Origin: an uncultured Paracoccaceae bacterium
Lineage (GTDB): Bacteria; Pseudomonadota; Alphaproteobacteria; Rhodobacterales; Rhodobacteraceae
NCBI GenBank assembly: GCA_951812305.1
Contig: CATOSB010000011.1
Coordinates: 62,001 to 126,000 of the forward strand
Length of the DNA: 64,000 bases
Direction: 5' to 3'
Of this stretch, positions 60,846 to 64,000 are shown in pieces. The stretch's first letter is position 1. Every line of letters starts with the position of its first letter. The notes beneath the pieces are model-generated. The model made no database searches, was not told the DNA's origin, and was given only the letters and a program-made list of their open reading frames with translations. The translations under genes and the position numbers were made by a program.

Positions 60846-61876
60846 GCCGCGGCCTCCTCGTCCACTGTATCAACCTTGATACCAAACCATTCCGGCCGCT
60901 TGTGCTTCAGATACCCCATCAACCCGTCCTGGAAGAACACCACAATGATGATGATGAGCGCACCCAGCGCAATCCACTGGCCACCCAGGAAATAATTCCA
61001 GGTTACCTCTTTAAAGACGTGGAACAGAATTGCGCCAATCACCGGCCCCCACAATGTTCCCTTGCCACCCAAAAGCACGCACACCACCATGAAGATACCA
61101 AGGTTGATCGTCTGATACGCGGTTTCCAGTGGTTCAAAGTGGATGAGTTGGAAGGCAGAGATTGCACCGGCTGCACCAACGAACACCGCGCTGATTGCCC
61201 ATGTGATCGTCTTATAGCGCAGCGTGTGGATGCCCATCGCCTCCGCTTTTTCCTCATCGTCGCGGATCGCATTGATCGCTGCGCCAAAGCGGGTCGAATA
61301 AAACCACTTGCAGAAAATGAACAGGATCACGCCCAGCCCCGCAAACAGGAAGTAGATAAGCACCTTCTCGAAATCCGGATGCAAGGGCGAATGGGGCATC
61401 GAAATCCCCTGACCGCCGCCCAGCCACTCGATATTCGATACGATCTCGCCCGCCGCAATGGCCAGCCCCAGCGTGCCGATGGCAAAATACGGGCCCCTCA
61501 AGCCAAAGAACAACGGCCCGATCACCAGCGCACAAAGACCGCAAAACAGCCCGGCGCCAAGGATACCGACGACCATACCGATGTAATACTGGCCCGCCGT
61601 AAAGCTGAAGATTTCCGAGCGCGAGGCATCGGTCCATTCACCGACGTTGTAATAAAGCCCGATGGCGAACACCGCGCCGGCGTACATCCCCGTGCCGTAA
61701 AAGAAGATATTACCAAGCGAATTGTACCCCATCTGCCCGCCGGTCATGTCCCAGGATTGGGCCACGACAATGAACAGCCAAAGCGTCGCCAGAAAAGCTG
61801 TGTAAGACGGGAACATGAAAGGAGCTGCGATGGTGATCGCGATAAGTACGATGTACAGGATTGCGTGTTTTGACAT
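60842..61876 (-). CDS. Liv-type ABC transporter permease (LivM type)
   Basis: 344 residues with about nine hydrophobic segments. FFGLRGPYFAIGTLGLAIAAGEI and NAIRDDEEKAEAMGIHTLRYK (the coupling region) are LivM hallmarks. GVILFIFCKWFYSTRFG precedes it. The gene starts 13 bp after the LivH-type stop. The transported substrate is an amino acid, amide or similar small molecule. Confidence 0.92.
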   Translation of the reverse strand: MSKHAILYIVLIAITIAAPFMFPSYTAFLATLWLFIVVAQSWDMTGGQMGYNSLGNIFFYGTGMYAGAVFAIGLYYNVGEWTDASRSEIFSFTAGQYYIGMVVGILGAGLFCGLCALVIGPLFFGLRGPYFAIGTLGLAIAAGEIVSNIEWLGGGQGISMPHSPLHPDFEKVLIYFLFAGLGVILFIFCKWFYSTRFGAAINAIRDDEEKAEAMGIHTLRYKTITWAISAVFVGAAGAISAFQLIHFEPLETAYQTINLGIFMVVCVLLGGKGTLWGPVIGAILFHVFKEVTWNYFLGGQWIALGALIIIIVVFFQDGLMGYLKHKRPEWFGIKVDTVDEEAAA

Positions 61877-61889
61877 CTCTCCGCCCCCT

Positions 61890-62831
61890 TCAGTTCAATG
61901 CCTGTCGCTTCCGACGCTGCTGTAGCAGTCGGAAGAACAGAACAATTAAAAGAAGCATGACGGCGATAGCCTGTTGATAGCCGATGCCGAAGATATGGCC
62001 ACCATATTGTTCAGCCGCGCCAATCCCAAGACCGGCGGCGATGACGCCCGGCAGGTTACCAAGCCCCGCGGCGGTGACGATCACAAACGCGCGGACCGAA
62101 TAGGTGATGCCGTAGAATGGCTGGATCACCCAGACCATGACAATGATCGCGCCCGCTGCGCCACAAATCGCAGCGTTCAGGCTGAATGTGAAAGCATATA
62201 CTTTTTCGGTATCGATCCCCATCACCCGCGCGGCCCGGCTGTCCTGCGCCGTGGCACGAATGGCCTGCCCCATGCGGCTGCGCTTCATGAAGATAATGAC
62301 GGCGACGGCCAGACCAGCCGCCATCGCGGTTCCGATCACCTTGGCCAAGGGCAGGTTGATGAAACCACCCGCGAAATTGAAGGTCTTGTAGTCAAGCTGC
62401 AGCGATTGCGTGTCGGAACCGAACAGAAGGTTCATGACCTGCGCCATCATGATGGCCAGCCCGAAGGTGGCCAAAAGTGAGGTGAACAGATCGCGTTCAA
62501 TCACCCGCGTAATGATCAGTTTGTACGCAACCCAGCCAATCCCGGCCATGACGACAAAAGCTATCGGCACCCCGATCAGCGCCACACCGTTGTCCGTGAA
62601 ACCGATAGTTTGCAGCCACCCTGTTTTGACAAGGAACCAGCTGCAATACCCGCCCGCGATCACGAAATCGCCCTGCGCGAGGTTTTTCACGTTCATCACG
62701 CCCCAGACCAATGCAAGCCCGTAAGCGGCGAGCGCGAATAGCGACCCGATCATGATGCCATCAATGATGAAGGCCAGATTCAGGATCGGAAAATTGAACA
62801 GATACCCGATATTTGTTGCGATTTGTTCCAT
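61890..62831 (-). CDS. Liv-type ABC transporter permease (LivH type)
   Basis: 313 residues from MEQIATNIGYLFNFPIL. LALVWGVMNVKNLAQGDFVIAGGY, SRMGQAIRATAQDSRAARVMGID (coupling loop) and VIVTAAGLGNLPGVIAAG identify LivH. About eight membrane segments. The ORF track adds eight residues that have no ribosome-site support. It follows the binding-protein gene across a terminator-like hairpin. Confidence 0.92.
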   Translation of the reverse strand: MEQIATNIGYLFNFPILNLAFIIDGIMIGSLFALAAYGLALVWGVMNVKNLAQGDFVIAGGYCSWFLVKTGWLQTIGFTDNGVALIGVPIAFVVMAGIGWVAYKLIITRVIERDLFTSLLATFGLAIMMAQVMNLLFGSDTQSLQLDYKTFNFAGGFINLPLAKVIGTAMAAGLAVAVIIFMKRSRMGQAIRATAQDSRAARVMGIDTEKVYAFTFSLNAAICGAAGAIIVMVWVIQPFYGITYSVRAFVIVTAAGLGNLPGVIAAGLGIGAAEQYGGHIFGIGYQQAIAVMLLLIVLFFRLLQQRRKRQALN

Positions 62832-62892
62832 CTGTCCCCGGATGCTCCCCCGCACGCGGCTGGTTACGTCGTCGCCGCGTTGAATTTAGTGG

Positions 62893-62928
62893 AAAAAAAC
62901 GCTGGGCGCGTCTGCCACGCCCAGCGTT
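62893..62928 (-). terminator. Terminator/attenuator after the Liv-type binding-protein gene
   Basis: On the minus strand AACGCTGGGCG and CGCCCAGCGTT form an 11-bp perfect stem around a short loop, followed by TTTTTT. It lies 22 bp after the binding-protein stop and before the permeases. As at 17.9 kb, it would give more binding protein than permease from one promoter. Confidence 0.85.
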
Positions 62929-62949
62929 ATCTTGTCATTCGGTTCACGC

Positions 62950-64000
62950 TTAGTTGCGCGGCCAGTTCACCGCGTCGCTTGCGAAAGCAGAAGGTGCAAC
63001 CACCTTGTACTCGCCGCCCTGAATCTGACGCAGAACCATCGGCTTGGCGACGTTGTTGCCAGCTTCCGAGAACTTGATGTCACCGTAGAAGGTGCTGAGG
63101 TCGGTCGCTGCAATCGCGTCACGAACCGCTTCCTTGTCCAGCGTACCAGCGCGCTCAAACGCATCCTTGAAGACATACACGGCGGCAGATGCCTGCGCCG
63201 TCTGGTACGGAACGGTCTTTTCCGAATACTCGGTATACGCCGCCTTGAACTCCATCTCGTAATTCGCAGCTGTACCGAAGATCGGGTCTTCGTAAGTCAG
63301 CGTCTCAGCCCATTGAGTCGAACACAGGATGTCCTCGGCATTGTCACCAAAGTTGCCGACAACGTCCGCAGCTTCACAATGCGTAATCGCGATCATCGGA
63401 ACCTTGACCTGCTGTTCGCCGATCTGACGAACGGCTGTCGCGGCGCCCTTGGAGTGGCCGGAAACGATCAGCACGTCTGGATTGACCAGCTTCACCTTGG
63501 TCAGGATCGATGTCATGTCTGACAGATCGCGTGGCAGCTTTTCGTCAACGACGATGGTCATGCCGTACTTTTCAGCGTCTTCCATGACACCGGCGCGGAT
63601 ATCCAGAGAGAACGGATCGTTCTCAACCGCAATTGCAACCGTCACATCCGAAGCCTGGCGCCCGTTTTCCTCGGCCTTTTCAGCTGCCAGTGTAATGGCG
63701 CTTGCCAGATACTGTTCCGACGTCGACAGAACCGCGAACAGGTACTTGTAGCCCTGGTTGAACAGCGAGCGCGATGCGCCTTCTGCTTCCACCATCGGGA
63801 TCTGGTACTTTTCGGTCACCGGCGCGATAGCCTTGGTCAGACCGGAAGAGTATGGCCCAAGCATATATTGAACGCCGTCCTGCTGGATCAAACGTTCTGC
63901 CAGCGTCGCGCCACGGTCGCCTTTGGATTCGTCGTCGTAATAGATGACTTCAAAGTTATGGCATTTGCCGTCAATCATGACGCCGCCATTTTCCGCAATC
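62950..64000 (-). CDS. Liv-type ABC transporter substrate-binding protein (partial, cut by window edge)
   Basis: About 350 residues of a Peripla_BP_6 binding protein. The frame continues past the ORF-track start at 63978 to the window end (IAENGGVMIDGKCHNFEVIYYDDESKGD), so the signal peptide and start lie outside. AERLIQQDGVQYMLGPYSSGLTKAIAPVTEKYQIPMV and PDVLIVSGHSKGAATAVRQ are core strands. It feeds the livHMGF-type genes. The ligand class is amino acids, amides or related compounds; specific ligand unknown. Confidence 0.9.
   Translation of the reverse strand, partial: IAENGGVMIDGKCHNFEVIYYDDESKGDRGATLAERLIQQDGVQYMLGPYSSGLTKAIAPVTEKYQIPMVEAEGASRSLFNQGYKYLFAVLSTSEQYLASAITLAAEKAEENGRQASDVTVAIAVENDPFSLDIRAGVMEDAEKYGMTIVVDEKLPRDLSDMTSILTKVKLVNPDVLIVSGHSKGAATAVRQIGEQQVKVPMIAITHCEAADVVGNFGDNAEDILCSTQWAETLTYEDPIFGTAANYEMEFKAAYTEYSEKTVPYQTAQASAAVYVFKDAFERAGTLDKEAVRDAIAATDLSTFYGDIKFSEAGNNVAKPMVLRQIQGGEYKVVAPSAFASDAVNWPRN

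Noticed and set aside
1-64000. CRISPR array, tRNA or rRNA gene, prophage or toxin-antitoxin pair
   Set aside because: I saw no regular short repeats with spacers, no cloverleaf-like tRNA end, no rRNA sequence and no phage structural gene anywhere in the window.

Overview
The window looks like chromosome of an IS-rich alphaproteobacterium of the Roseobacter group (Rhodobacterales). The evidence is gene content (myo-inositol catabolism genes, AglEFGK-type and Liv-type transporters, MsrPQ, an MttB-superfamily protein without pyrrolysine), GC-rich coding sequence and REP-like GC-rich hairpins between genes. The dense IS load recalls Octadecabacter-like genomes, but the genus is inference.

Bases 1 to 10,500 are an insertion-sequence graveyard. 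There are four copies of one IS66-family element (about 1600 bp, tnpC only; a fifth lies at 15.4 kb), one decayed IS256-family element and two copies of a 1521-bp IS982-family element that carries a divergent 146-residue passenger gene (a third lies at 23.0 kb). Between them survive pieces of older, more AT-rich genes: a trypsin-like protease C-terminus, the start of an unknown gene beside it, and the N-terminus of an exopolysaccharide sugar transferase. Target duplications are intact for some copies (AGTCGTTC, CTTTAAGG, TAGGTA, ATCAAT) and absent or imperfect for others, so simple insertions can be told apart from rearrangements.

Bases 10.5 to 23 kb hold an inositol-type catabolic cluster: two Gfo/Idh/MocA dehydrogenases, IolE, a LacI regulator, an ABC sugar importer (binding protein, permease, single-domain ATPase), an SDR and IolD, then a small membrane-protein gene. 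It is damaged: an IS66 copy sits after codon 3 of the binding-protein gene, and IS982 units lie at both ends, one of them inside the small membrane-protein gene.

Bases 24.7 to 36.6 kb carry msrP, a cytochrome P450 and msrQ; a periplasmic binding protein next to a GGDEF/EAL protein; a translationally coupled trio (PrpF-type isomerase, D-2-hydroxyacid dehydrogenase, class IV aminotransferase); a DUF1127 gene; and kynureninase. From 36.8 to 46.6 kb comes an AglEFGK-type carbohydrate transporter followed by a Prx-like protein, FAD hydroxylase, aldehyde dehydrogenase and iron-type alcohol dehydrogenase. A sulfatase and a BKACE-family enzyme follow.

From 57.9 down to 49.5 kb, on the minus strand, a GntR-led operon encodes a DapA-family lyase/aldolase, aldehyde dehydrogenase, MttB-superfamily methyltransferase, three SDRs and a DAO-family FAD oxidase. 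It looks like an uncharacterised pathway for a methylated amine or amino acid. An IS630 element lies just upstream of its operator. The window ends in a minus-strand Liv-type ABC transporter whose binding-protein gene runs off the edge.
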